The translations under genes were made by a program, and so were the position numbers. A stretch of 14,044 nucleotides of DNA from an uncultured Xanthobacteraceae bacterium (GTDB taxonomy: Bacteria > Pseudomonadota > Alphaproteobacteria > Rhizobiales > Xanthobacteraceae), in NCBI GenBank assembly GCA_955652195.1, contig CATPBC010000260.1, forward strand, positions 1-14,044, given 5' to 3'. Numbering within the stretch: the stretch's first letter is position 1; every line of letters starts with the position of its first letter. Shown here piece after piece: positions 1 through 6,031 of the stretch. Below the pieces are notes generated by a model. It saw only the letters and a list, made by a program, of their open reading frames with translations. It did not search any database and had not been told where the DNA came from.

Positions 1-133
1 CCGCGTTGAAGCCGGCGCCGGTCAGCGGCATGCTGATGCCGATCTTCAGCGGCGTTTCCGCAGCCGCAGTGCGGGCTAGTAATCCGCTCGCCGTCGTCGC
101 CGCGATCCCCTTAAGCACTGTCCGACGCAGCAT
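1..133 (-). CDS. Branched-chain-amino-acid-type ABC transporter substrate-binding protein, N-terminal fragment
   Basis: Only the first 44 codons are inside the window; the gene runs off the left edge. The ATG is preceded by a strong Shine-Dalgarno run (GGGGAGGG, 5 bases upstream). The protein opens with an export signal of about 25 residues: Arg3-Arg4-Thr-Val-Leu-Lys matches the twin-arginine pattern, followed by an alanine-rich segment and a likely cut after Ala25 (TAAA|ETP). The mature start, PLKIGISMPLTGAG, is typical of periplasmic type I binding proteins (LivJ/HAAT family) that deliver amino acids, amides or aromatic acids to ABC importers. It lies 53 bases downstream of the ring-cleavage dioxygenase on the same strand, so an aromatic or aromatic-derived ligand is a reasonable inference, but nothing visible in the fragment fixes the ligand. 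Confidence 0.8.
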   Translation of the reverse strand, partial: MLRRTVLKGIAATTASGLLARTAAAETPLKIGISMPLTGAGFNA

Positions 134-186
134 TTAGGCCCTCCCCGCTTGATCTCGTATCCGCGCGCGGCGGTGAAGTCACACGA

Positions 187-1131
187 TCATTCAGCCGCCT
201 CAAGGTGCGGAATCTCCGGCCGCTCGCCTTCCGCCTTGCCAGTGATCGGCGGCTTCGGCAGGCGCGCCTCTCCACTTTCCATGATGAATGCATGTTCGAG
301 CGAATACCACGGCGGTTTCACGTCCGAGGCTCGCGGGCAGGCCTCATCGTGGCGGACGTAATCGCCGATCAAATGACGCGTAACACCGAACTGGACATCG
401 GTATCGATGTGCTTATCGTCGGGTACGTAGAGTTGCGAAATCAAAGTTTTGAAACCGGGCTTGTAAGTCAAAAAATGTAGATGAGCCGGCCGCATATTAT
501 GGCGGCCCTGGGCCCGCAATAATTCGCCGACTGGACCGTCGATCGGGATAGGATAGCCGGCCGGTTTGACGCTACGGAAGCCGATATGGCCGTTGGCGTC
601 GGTGGTGAATTTGCCGCGCAGATTCATATCAGCCTGAACCGGATCCTGGTTCTCGTAAAAGCCTTCCGGCGACGACTGCCAGATATCGACCTCCGCGCCC
701 GCGATCGGCTTGCCGTTCACGTCTTGAAACCGGGCATCGACGAACAATGCCGGGCCAGGCGTCGGCGAACGCACGATCGAGCCGCCGTTGGGCGTGCGCG
801 GGGAATTCATCCGCCAAAACGGGCCGAGCAGATTGGCATCGGTTTCGGTCTGTCCGCGATTGCCGTTGTTGAGGAGGCAAATCAAAGTCGAGAACCCAAG
901 CGAGCCGGACATCAGGACGGCTTCGTTATGGGTTTCGTTAGTGTGCTTGCCCAGCGCCACGATATAACCGATCGCCGCCTGAAACTCTTCCTCAGTCAGT
1001 TTCACCTCGCGGGCAAAGTCGTGCAGGTGACGGACAAAGGCGGACAAGATCTCGCGCAAGCGCGGATTCTTGGCGCGCTCGAGCTCGCTCAAGACCGCTT
1101 TGGTGACATCTTTCTCGTTTTCAATAATCAT
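187..1131 (-). CDS. Intradiol ring-cleavage dioxygenase (hydroxyquinol/catechol 1,2-dioxygenase-like)
   Basis: 314 residues, the usual length for this family. An N-terminal helical dimerisation domain (about residues 10-100) is followed by the iron-binding beta-sandwich domain (about 105-265). The expected non-haem Fe(III) ligands are all visible: Tyr159 (EGFYE), Tyr193 (KPAGYPIPIDGP), and His217 and His219 (RPAHLHF). Such enzymes insert O2 between the two hydroxyls of a catechol or hydroxyquinol in the cytoplasm, giving cis,cis-muconate or maleylacetate. The LGPFW and PNGGSIV segments and the wording around the ligands look closer to hydroxyquinol 1,2-dioxygenases than to classical CatA, but substrate cannot be settled by eye. 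The ATG has GGAG 8 bases upstream; no in-frame start codon was seen in the roughly 20 codons above it. A transporter binding-protein gene follows 53 bases downstream, suggesting a small aromatic-catabolism operon. Residues after about 285 form a proline- and glutamate-rich tail. Confidence 0.88.
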   Translation of the reverse strand: MIIENEKDVTKAVLSELERAKNPRLREILSAFVRHLHDFAREVKLTEEEFQAAIGYIVALGKHTNETHNEAVLMSGSLGFSTLICLLNNGNRGQTETDANLLGPFWRMNSPRTPNGGSIVRSPTPGPALFVDARFQDVNGKPIAGAEVDIWQSSPEGFYENQDPVQADMNLRGKFTTDANGHIGFRSVKPAGYPIPIDGPVGELLRAQGRHNMRPAHLHFLTYKPGFKTLISQLYVPDDKHIDTDVQFGVTRHLIGDYVRHDEACPRASDVKPPWYSLEHAFIMESGEARLPKPPITGKAEGERPEIPHLEAAE

Positions 1132-1171
1132 TCGCGCAGCTCCGCAGCGGCCAGACTGAACCGCCTGGCAC
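1121..1171 (-). other. Possible 16-residue leader ORF overlapping the dioxygenase start
   Basis: A GTG at 1171 sits just after an unusually strong Shine-Dalgarno stretch (GGAGGAGGAAC) and opens a frame of 16 codons (VPGGSVWPLRSCANDY) that ends in TGA at 1121-1123, ten bases inside the dioxygenase gene and out of frame with it. The spacing suits ribosome loading, with termination close to the dioxygenase ATG and possible re-initiation there. No homology is expected for so short a peptide and the arrangement may be chance. Confidence 0.18.
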
Positions 1172-1213
1172 GTTCCTCCTCCGATTCTACGTGATCGCTT
1201 TCCGCGGCGCCAT

Positions 1214-1235
1214 GCGGCAATCGGGGGCTTGCCGC
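1214..1235 (-). terminator. Hairpin just downstream of the DUF1489 gene, possible weak terminator
   Basis: A perfect 7-base inverted repeat (GCGGCAA / TTGCCGC, 8-base loop) lies about 10 bases beyond the DUF1489 stop codon, in the 113-base gap before the dioxygenase. It can be lengthened to ten pairs with one mismatch (CATGCGGCAA / TTGCCGCGTG). No run of U follows on the minus strand, so it is not a canonical Rho-independent terminator. It may stabilise the 3' end of the upstream message or separate the two gene clusters. Confidence 0.3.
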
Positions 1236-1244
1236 GTGCTAGCC

Positions 1245-1682
1245 TTACATCAGCCCAAGATCCCGCAACTCTCGCCGTAGCGTTTCGGGCATCGTCGCGG
1301 CGCCTCTCGCGATTTTGCCGAGATCGCGCGGAGCATCACCGGGGGCGAAATAACGCCAGCCTTGAAAAGCGCGGTGCGGCCGCGGTTCGACCAGAACCAG
1401 TTTCGGATCCAGCACAATCCCGCAGCGACCGATACCATCCTTATCCACGAACGGCCGGATCGCTCGCACGCGCTGGCGGCACATGATTTCGCCGCGTATG
1501 ACCCAATACAGCGATCCACCGTCAATCAGCTCGGCAACCCGCTTCGGCACCATGCGCGTGCGGTGAATGTGTTCCGCTTTCTCGCCCGCTCTGCGCTTGG
1601 CCCTGAGTTTCTCTTTGATCCAATCCTCGAGATCGCGAACGGAATCACAGCCGACGCAAAGCTTGATGAGGTGGACAGTCAT
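1245..1682 (-). CDS. DUF1489 family protein
   Basis: 145 residues, recognised as the alphaproteobacterial DUF1489 family (opening MTVHLIKLCVGC and the C-terminal GWRYFAPGDAPRDL segment are characteristic). The function is not known. The protein is soluble, with no signal peptide or membrane segment, a basic stretch around residues 20-45 (KEKLRAKRRAGEK) and a Cys pair near the N-terminus (Cys9 and Cys12, CVGC). The ATG is 6 bases after the TGA of the mccA-like gene, and its ribosome-binding sequence (GAGGAA) overlaps that stop codon, so translation is probably coupled to the carboxylase gene. Family assignment is from memory of the conserved wording; no functional claim is made. Confidence 0.83.
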   Translation of the reverse strand: MTVHLIKLCVGCDSVRDLEDWIKEKLRAKRRAGEKAEHIHRTRMVPKRVAELIDGGSLYWVIRGEIMCRQRVRAIRPFVDKDGIGRCGIVLDPKLVLVEPRPHRAFQGWRYFAPGDAPRDLGKIARGAATMPETLRRELRDLGLM

Positions 1683-1688
1683 GGTTCC

Positions 1689-3656
1689 TCACTCTGCCGA
1701 AGTCTCAACAGGCTCTAGCACCACGATCGGGGCTCCTTCCACGACTTGTGTGCCGGTACCCACAGGAAGCTCTCTCACTACGCCTGCAAATGGCGCACGC
1801 AGCGTATGTTCCATTTTCATCGCTTCGATCACGGCAAGTCTTTGTCCAAAGGCGACGCGATCGCCAACCCGGGCCAGAAGCTCCAAGACGCGGCCGTGCA
1901 TAGGCGCCTTGATCACATTATCGCCGCCGCCGGGACCCACGTCGCTTGCGGAAAAATCCCTGATGCGGACGCGAGTCTGGTGGCCGCGAAGCAAGACATA
2001 AGCATCCCCACCAGACACGAAAACGCGTGCGCCGCTGGCCGGTGCAATGCCCCCGACCTTAAGATGCACGCCGGCTTTTCCGTAAGAAACGACCGCCTCA
2101 GCGTCCTCGTCATCGACCACGATCGGCAGCGTCACTTCGCGCACGCCGCCGAGTTGGAAGGCATCGCCCGCCGACCACGGCGAATAGGCTTCGGATGAGG
2201 CATCCTCATCCACTACCAGCGCCTCCTTGGCCGCCCGCGCTTTAAGTAAGTGCATAGCACCGAGCGCTGCGGCGCCGTTGTCAGTTACGAGCGGCGTCAC
2301 ACCCAAGGCCGTGAGATTGCGATCTATGAAACCGGTATCGACCTTGCCTTGGCGAAACTGGTCGGCACGACACAGCATCGCCAGAAAAGCCACGTTCGTT
2401 CGAATACCCGCGATCAGCATGACATCGAGTGCTGTGGTGAGACGTTCCAGCGCCGCATCGCGCGTTGGCGCATGGGCAATGATCTTCGCAATCATCGGAT
2501 CGTAAAAAGGCGGCACTTCGCCGCCGGTTTCGACCCCACTGTCGACCCGAATGTTTTTGGGCAATTCCAGCGCTACGATTCTGCCGGTCGAGGGCAGAAA
2601 GTTGTGCTCGGGATCTTCGGCATAGACGCGCGCCTCGATTGCGTGTCCCTCGAACCCGATCTGGTCCTGCGTCAGCGGTAGCTTTTCGCCCGCGGCAATC
2701 CGGAACTGCCATTCGACTAGATCGAGCCCGGTGATCTCCTCGGTCACGGGATGCTCGACTTGCAGCCGCGTGTTCATTTCGATGAACCAGAATGCGTCGG
2801 CGCGCAGTCCGCTTGTGTCATCGGCGACGAATTCGACCGTACCCGCGCCGCGGTAGCCCACGGCCTTTGCGGCAGCGACCGCTGCGCCGCCGATGTGTTT
2901 GCGCAGTGCCGCCGTCATGTCCGGCGCGGGCGCTTCCTCGATCACCTTTTGATGGCGCCGCTGCAACGAGCAATCGCGTTCGCCGAGGTGAATCACCTCG
3001 CCATGACTATCGGCAAAAACCTGAACTTCGATATGGCGCGGCGAGGCGATTAATTTCTCGATTAGGACGCGGCCAGTCCCGAATGCCGATTGGCTTTCGC
3101 GGATCGCTGCCTCGAGGGCGGCATCGAAGTCAGCATGCTTGTCGACGCGCCGCAGGCCGCGGCCGCCACCACCGGCCGCCGGCTTAATCAGTACCGGATA
3201 GCCGAGTTCGTAGGCTTTTTCCCGCAGGAACTTCGCGTCTTGGCGTTCGCCATGATAACCGGGCACGATTGGCACGCCAGCTTGCTCCATGAGCCGCTTG
3301 GCATGATCCTTCAGCCCCATGGCGCGAATAGCGCTCGGCGGCGGGCCGACGAAGACAAGGTTCGCTTGGGCGCATGCCTCCGCGAACTCTGCATTCTCGG
3401 CCAGGAAGCCGTATCCCGGATGAATACATTCGGCAGCTGCGCGCTTTGCAGCCGCGATCACATGTTCGATCGCGAGATAGCTTGCTCGCGGTTCCGGCCC
3501 CCCAATCAAATAGGCTTCGTCACATAAGCGCGTGTGAAGCGCGCCGGCATCGGCTTCGGAATAGATTGCGATCGTCCGCATGCCGAGGCGCTTGGCGGTA
3601 CGCGCGATACGGCAGGCAATTTCGCCACGGTTAGCGATGAGGACTGAGCGCAACAT
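1689..3656 (-). CDS. mccA: 3-methylcrotonyl-CoA carboxylase alpha subunit (biotin carboxylase + biotin carrier)
   Basis: 655 residues, the usual size for acyl-CoA carboxylase alpha subunits. The biotin carboxylase domain (about 1-445) begins LIANRGEIACR and carries the glycine-rich ATP loop (AAGGGGRG, about 160-167), RDCSLQRRHQK (227-237) and the metal/catalytic segment FIEMNTRLQVEHPVTE (291-306). A linker domain follows, and the C-terminal biotinyl domain ends with EAMKMEH, with Lys614 as the biotin attachment site. It uses ATP and bicarbonate to carboxylate biotin for transfer to the acyl-CoA. The segment from about 110 to 136 (IRAMGLKDHAKRLMEQ, then VPGYHGE) resembles the methylcrotonyl-CoA enzyme of leucine breakdown more than propionyl-CoA carboxylase, but a related acyl-CoA specificity is possible. 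The carboxyltransferase (beta) gene is not in the window. No clear Shine-Dalgarno sequence precedes the ATG; the upstream gene ends 38 bases before it. Confidence 0.87.
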   Translation of the reverse strand: MLRSVLIANRGEIACRIARTAKRLGMRTIAIYSEADAGALHTRLCDEAYLIGGPEPRASYLAIEHVIAAAKRAAAECIHPGYGFLAENAEFAEACAQANLVFVGPPPSAIRAMGLKDHAKRLMEQAGVPIVPGYHGERQDAKFLREKAYELGYPVLIKPAAGGGGRGLRRVDKHADFDAALEAAIRESQSAFGTGRVLIEKLIASPRHIEVQVFADSHGEVIHLGERDCSLQRRHQKVIEEAPAPDMTAALRKHIGGAAVAAAKAVGYRGAGTVEFVADDTSGLRADAFWFIEMNTRLQVEHPVTEEITGLDLVEWQFRIAAGEKLPLTQDQIGFEGHAIEARVYAEDPEHNFLPSTGRIVALELPKNIRVDSGVETGGEVPPFYDPMIAKIIAHAPTRDAALERLTTALDVMLIAGIRTNVAFLAMLCRADQFRQGKVDTGFIDRNLTALGVTPLVTDNGAAALGAMHLLKARAAKEALVVDEDASSEAYSPWSAGDAFQLGGVREVTLPIVVDDEDAEAVVSYGKAGVHLKVGGIAPASGARVFVSGGDAYVLLRGHQTRVRIRDFSASDVGPGGGDNVIKAPMHGRVLELLARVGDRVAFGQRLAVIEAMKMEHTLRAPFAGVVRELPVGTGTQVVEGAPIVVLEPVETSAE

Positions 3657-3694
3657 GTCGCCGCATCTGAGCGGGTAAAGCGCGCCCGTTCAAC

Positions 3695-4723
3695 TCATTG
3701 TGCGGGTGGTGCATCGCCCGCACTGGCCTGAGGCGGCGGAGAGGCTTGTGGCAGAAGAGGTTGTGGGTTCGGCGCCGTCCCCGGGGCCCAAACGGGATCC
3801 ACGGACGGGCTCAAAGAGGTAGCCGGCGACGTTGAAGCTTGTGCGGGTGCATTGCCCGCCGGCTTGCGCGAGGACCGGCGCGCTGATGCAGCGCCGCGGT
3901 CCGCGGTGCCACCCGCCGTCGATGCTCTCGGTTCAGCGTTCATGATGCTGACGGCGGGAATCGAAGCCGCGCTGGGAAAATCGGCATCAACCACGACTTT
4001 CTTTTGACTTGGCCCCGCCGGTTGGCTCGCCACAAGCGTGCCAGTTGCTGGTGGGGCAGCATCGGCCATCGGAACGTCAGGTTGGGCCCACGTCGTCAGA
4101 TAATGCGCGACATAACGATCAAATGTTTGTGCGCTTAAATTGGCCCGCACCCGCTCAGGGTCGCGCAGGAGCGCCAGCGCAGTGCAACGACCGCTGGTGC
4201 AGCCATCGCGCATGGAAAGGATATGGGCGACAAAACCAAATCGGTCGGCTTCAAGCGAACGGCGCAGCGGCAGCAAAATCGGATCCAGATTGCCGCCGTT
4301 TCTGGCATAGGCAGCGACATCGGACAGCAGGTTCAATCGGGCAGCGATGTACGAGCTACCGGCTGCTACAATCGCCGGGCCGGCAAACAGCGCCTTTTCG
4401 CACGCCGCCTCGACGTTTTCTCCCGCCATACCCTCCAGACAGGCTAGCGGCGAACCAGGCGCGAGCGCCTGTGCCGTCAACTGCCCCGCGCGCATTTCCA
4501 GGTTACGCCGTTCGGCGCTCTGATCGCGCACGGAGGCGCCGGCCAGGAAAGCCCAGGCCAGTATCGCGCCGAACGCGGCGCCGAGACCGATTACCGCAAA
4601 CCGCGCCACGATTCTCGTTCGGGTCCAATCGAGTGCCAGCGCGCAGACAAGGACAAGCAGAGCCGCCGCTCCGGACGCGACCCAGAAACGTAAGTGTCCG
4701 ACGTCCGGATCAATGCCGATCAT
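3695..4723 (-). CDS. Conserved hypothetical membrane protein upstream of mccA
   Basis: About 342 residues from the preferred ATG at 4723. Two hydrophobic helices lie near the N-terminus (about residues 13-31 and 40-62), then a soluble helical domain (about 70-210), then a roughly 120-residue tail rich in Ala, Pro and Ser that is probably disordered. Two cysteine pairs stand out in the soluble domain: Cys95/Cys108 (LACLEGM and EAACEKA) and Cys175/Cys180 (DGCTSGRC). They could form disulfides if this part is periplasmic. An open frame reaches back to 4855, but that start lies inside a palindromic repeat and adds 44 residues of basic, unprotein-like sequence, so MIGIDPD at 4723 is preferred despite a poor ribosome-binding site. 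The wording matches, from memory, a family of uncharacterised proteins in Bradyrhizobium relatives. Function unknown; position suggests co-expression with the carboxylase subunit. Confidence 0.72.
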   Translation of the reverse strand: MIGIDPDVGHLRFWVASGAAALLVLVCALALDWTRTRIVARFAVIGLGAAFGAILAWAFLAGASVRDQSAERRNLEMRAGQLTAQALAPGSPLACLEGMAGENVEAACEKALFAGPAIVAAGSSYIAARLNLLSDVAAYARNGGNLDPILLPLRRSLEADRFGFVAHILSMRDGCTSGRCTALALLRDPERVRANLSAQTFDRYVAHYLTTWAQPDVPMADAAPPATGTLVASQPAGPSQKKVVVDADFPSAASIPAVSIMNAEPRASTAGGTADRGAASARRSSRKPAGNAPAQASTSPATSLSPSVDPVWAPGTAPNPQPLLPQASPPPQASAGDAPPAQ

Positions 4724-4815
4724 CGAATGGCCCGTTGCAGGACGACGATGTCGCTTCCCACCGGAGGGGAGTATGCCGCGGCGCTGGCGTGCGCACCAGC
4801 CGCGCGTTTGTGGAA
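4724..4815. other. Gap upstream of the membrane-protein gene, no clear signal
   Basis: This short stretch should contain the promoter for the 4723-to-1245 gene cluster, unless the palindromic repeats beyond it carry the promoter. I see a small inverted repeat (GCTGG / CCAGC at 4783-4787 and 4796-4800 around TGCGCA) but no convincing -35/-10 pair on the minus strand. Confidence 0.3.
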
Positions 4816-4891
4816 CTAGTGTCCCGATTCCGAAGTTCGCACGCTTTTTTGGCACGCTTTCATGCGAACTTCGGAATCAAAGGGACCCTAG
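4816..4891. repeat. CTAG-bounded palindromic element A (76 bp)
   Basis: Both ends are CTAG (4816-4819 and 4888-4891). A 16-base perfect inverted repeat, GATTCCGAAGTTCGCA at 4826-4841 and its complement at 4863-4878, forms the core stem. A flanking TCCC/GGGA pair extends it to the CTAG ends with a 3-base bulge (AAA). The loop is about 21 bases and T-rich. The arms carry one GANTC each (GATTC, GAATC), the target of the alphaproteobacterial CcrM methylase. There is no room for a transposase. The structure suits a MITE or REP-like element; CTAG ends would fit insertion at a CTAG target with TA duplication, as known for IS630-family elements, but this parentage is inference. Confidence 0.75.
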
Positions 4892-4904
4892 CAAATATAT
4901 AATT

Positions 4905-4982
4905 CTAGTGCGTTTTTTGGATTTGAAGTTCCTATGAGAGCTTCCGACTGAACTGTAGGAACTTCAAAATCCACCGCACTAG
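4905..4982. repeat. CTAG-bounded palindromic element B (78 bp), diverged relative of element A
   Basis: The ends are again CTAG (4905-4908 and 4979-4982). Outer arms CTAGTGCG (4905-4912) and CGCACTAG (4975-4982) pair perfectly. Inner arms GGATTTGAAGTTCCTA (4919-4934) and TAGGAACTTCAAAATCC (4956-4972) pair with a one-base bulge, leaving a 21-base loop. A TTTTTT run at 4913-4918 has no partner of equal length. The arm shares the pattern CTAGTG...GATT..GAAGTTC with element A, so the two look like diverged copies of one family set 13 AT-rich bases apart. The right end overlaps the stop codon of the adjacent basic-protein gene. Confidence 0.72.
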
Positions 4983-5413
4983 TGTTCGACTTCGAGCTGG
5001 CTCTCTTTTGCCACGCGCTCAAAGGCCTCGCCCGGATTCTTGATGCGGTACTGATAATCTTCGCCGTCCGATGGCAGCAGCCTCACCACCTTGTAGCTGC
5101 CACTGGCGCCGGGGCGACTTATCGGGCTCGAGGTGTAGAACACCGTCTGACCCACCTGGAATTTGTGCGTGTGTAGCGACGCACTTAATGCAGTCACTTG
5201 CGCAACCGTGACAGTGGATGCCTCTGAGCCTGCAATCCTTTTCGCCGATGGAACTTTTACGGCGCTAATCAGCGGCGACTTACGTGCCGAACGCCGTGAG
5301 GCACTGGCCTGCGCCGCGGCAGCGCGAGCGGAAGGCTTGCGAGACGTCGCCTTTCGGCTCGATTTTGCGGTCGGCTTCGTCGATCGCTTGCTTTTCACTG
5401 AACGTTTATTCAT
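4979..5413 (-). CDS. Small basic protein: histone-H1-like tail plus conserved C-terminal domain
   Basis: 144 residues from the ATG at 5413. The first 60 or so residues are dominated by Lys, Arg, Ser and Ala (MNKRSVKSKRSTKPTAKSS and similar), like the tails of bacterial H1-like nucleoid proteins. The last 60 residues form a compact, probably beta-rich domain beginning HKFQVGQTVFY, with YKVVRLLPSDGEDYQYRIK and a final ERVAKESQLEVE. I recall this domain from small uncharacterised rhizobial proteins. Nucleic-acid binding is plausible from charge but unproven. A longer reading from a TTG at 5488 has a fair AGGAA site but adds 25 residues of unrelated composition; the ATG is preferred. The stop TAG is formed within the CTAG end of palindromic element B, so the original C-terminus may have been slightly altered by that insertion. 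No clear Shine-Dalgarno sequence precedes the ATG. Confidence 0.7.
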   Translation of the reverse strand: MNKRSVKSKRSTKPTAKSSRKATSRKPSARAAAAQASASRRSARKSPLISAVKVPSAKRIAGSEASTVTVAQVTALSASLHTHKFQVGQTVFYTSSPISRPGASGSYKVVRLLPSDGEDYQYRIKNPGEAFERVAKESQLEVEH

Positions 5414-5419
5414 GGAACA

Positions 5420-5449
5420 ACTATAGCATTCGAGGCCACGCCCCGGCAA
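5420..5449 (-). promoter_or_regulatory. Putative sigma-70-type promoter of the small basic protein gene, possibly leaderless
   Basis: On the minus strand, TATAGT (5420-5425) differs from TATAAT at one base and is preceded 18 bases upstream by TTGCCG (5444-5449), a 4-of-6 match to the -35 consensus. Only 6 bases separate the -10 hexamer from the ATG at 5413, so transcription would begin at or next to the A of the ATG. That fits the lack of a ribosome-binding site and predicts a leaderless mRNA. Confidence 0.4.
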
Positions 5450-5568
5450 AGAATATCGTAGCGAAAAACCGCGCTTCAACCACTCCAAATCAGTTCCTGG
5501 TAAACATCAAAAAATGACCTTATCCCAGAAAGATAGCGGCCCTCGCTGTTCTAACCTGTAAACCGGAT

Positions 5569-6027
5569 TTAAGCCCCCGCTTGCCGCTCCCAGCGGCCGT
5601 CTTCGTTGGTCTTCCAATATTTGACCTCGACACCGACGGCCCTGGCTTCGCTCCAACGCGCCCGGGCCATTTCAAGAGCTTCGGGATCATCGCCGTTAAA
5701 CAGCAGCACGATGCGCTCGTAACCGGCCGCGTTCGCTCCCGGATTTGCGCCATCCACCAGAAAACGCACGGTCGCACCATTGGGATTTTCGCCATCGGCG
5801 GTGAGCACGATCGGCTGTTCGGCTGCCTCAGGATCGCGCGACGTTCCGTGCGGAAGAAACGCATCGTCGCGCCAGGTCCACAGGTGAGCGTCCAGTGCTT
5901 CGACGCGTTCGTCAGAGGAGGCCTGAACGACCACCCGCCAGCCGCGCTCAAGCGATTTCTGCAGGAGCGCTGGCAAGACCTGTTCCAGCGTTTGGCCTTT
6001 GAGATGATAAAATAGGATTTCGGTCAT
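5569..6027 (-). CDS. holC: DNA polymerase III chi subunit
   Basis: 152 residues, close to the usual length of about 145-150. The start MTEILFYHLKGQTLEQVLPALLQKSLERGW, read in pieces, and the later IVLLFNGDDPEALEMARARW are typical of HolC. Chi belongs to the clamp-loader-associated part of the replicative polymerase, where it contacts single-strand-binding protein on the lagging strand. The ATG follows the pepA TGA by four bases, with no strong ribosome-binding site of its own, so translation is probably coupled to pepA. An open frame extends upstream to 6222 inside pepA in another frame, but it lacks support. The pepA-holC pair is a common gene order in proteobacteria. It lies on the opposite strand to the LPS transport genes, and lptF/lptG next to pepA is likewise a widely conserved neighbourhood. 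Confidence 0.9.
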   Translation of the reverse strand: MTEILFYHLKGQTLEQVLPALLQKSLERGWRVVVQASSDERVEALDAHLWTWRDDAFLPHGTSRDPEAAEQPIVLTADGENPNGATVRFLVDGANPGANAAGYERIVLLFNGDDPEALEMARARWSEARAVGVEVKYWKTNEDGRWERQAGA

Positions 6028-6031
6028 TCGT

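Noticed and set aside
586..1194. 202-codon plus-strand frame opposite the dioxygenase
   Set aside because: Antisense shadow; the minus-strand frame has complete iron-ligand motifs.
4723..4855. Extended N-terminus of the membrane protein gene starting at 4855
   Set aside because: The added residues come partly from palindromic element A, are basic and unlike the rest of the protein, and the 4855 start has no ribosome-binding support.
4009..4902. 297-codon plus-strand frame opposite the membrane protein gene
   Set aside because: Arg/Pro-rich mirror-frame composition typical of antisense reading of GC-rich genes, and it crosses palindromic element A.
4898..4903. Perfect TATAAT on the plus strand between the two palindromes
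   Set aside because: No -35 partner at a suitable distance and no plus-strand gene downstream; probably a result of the AT-rich spacer.
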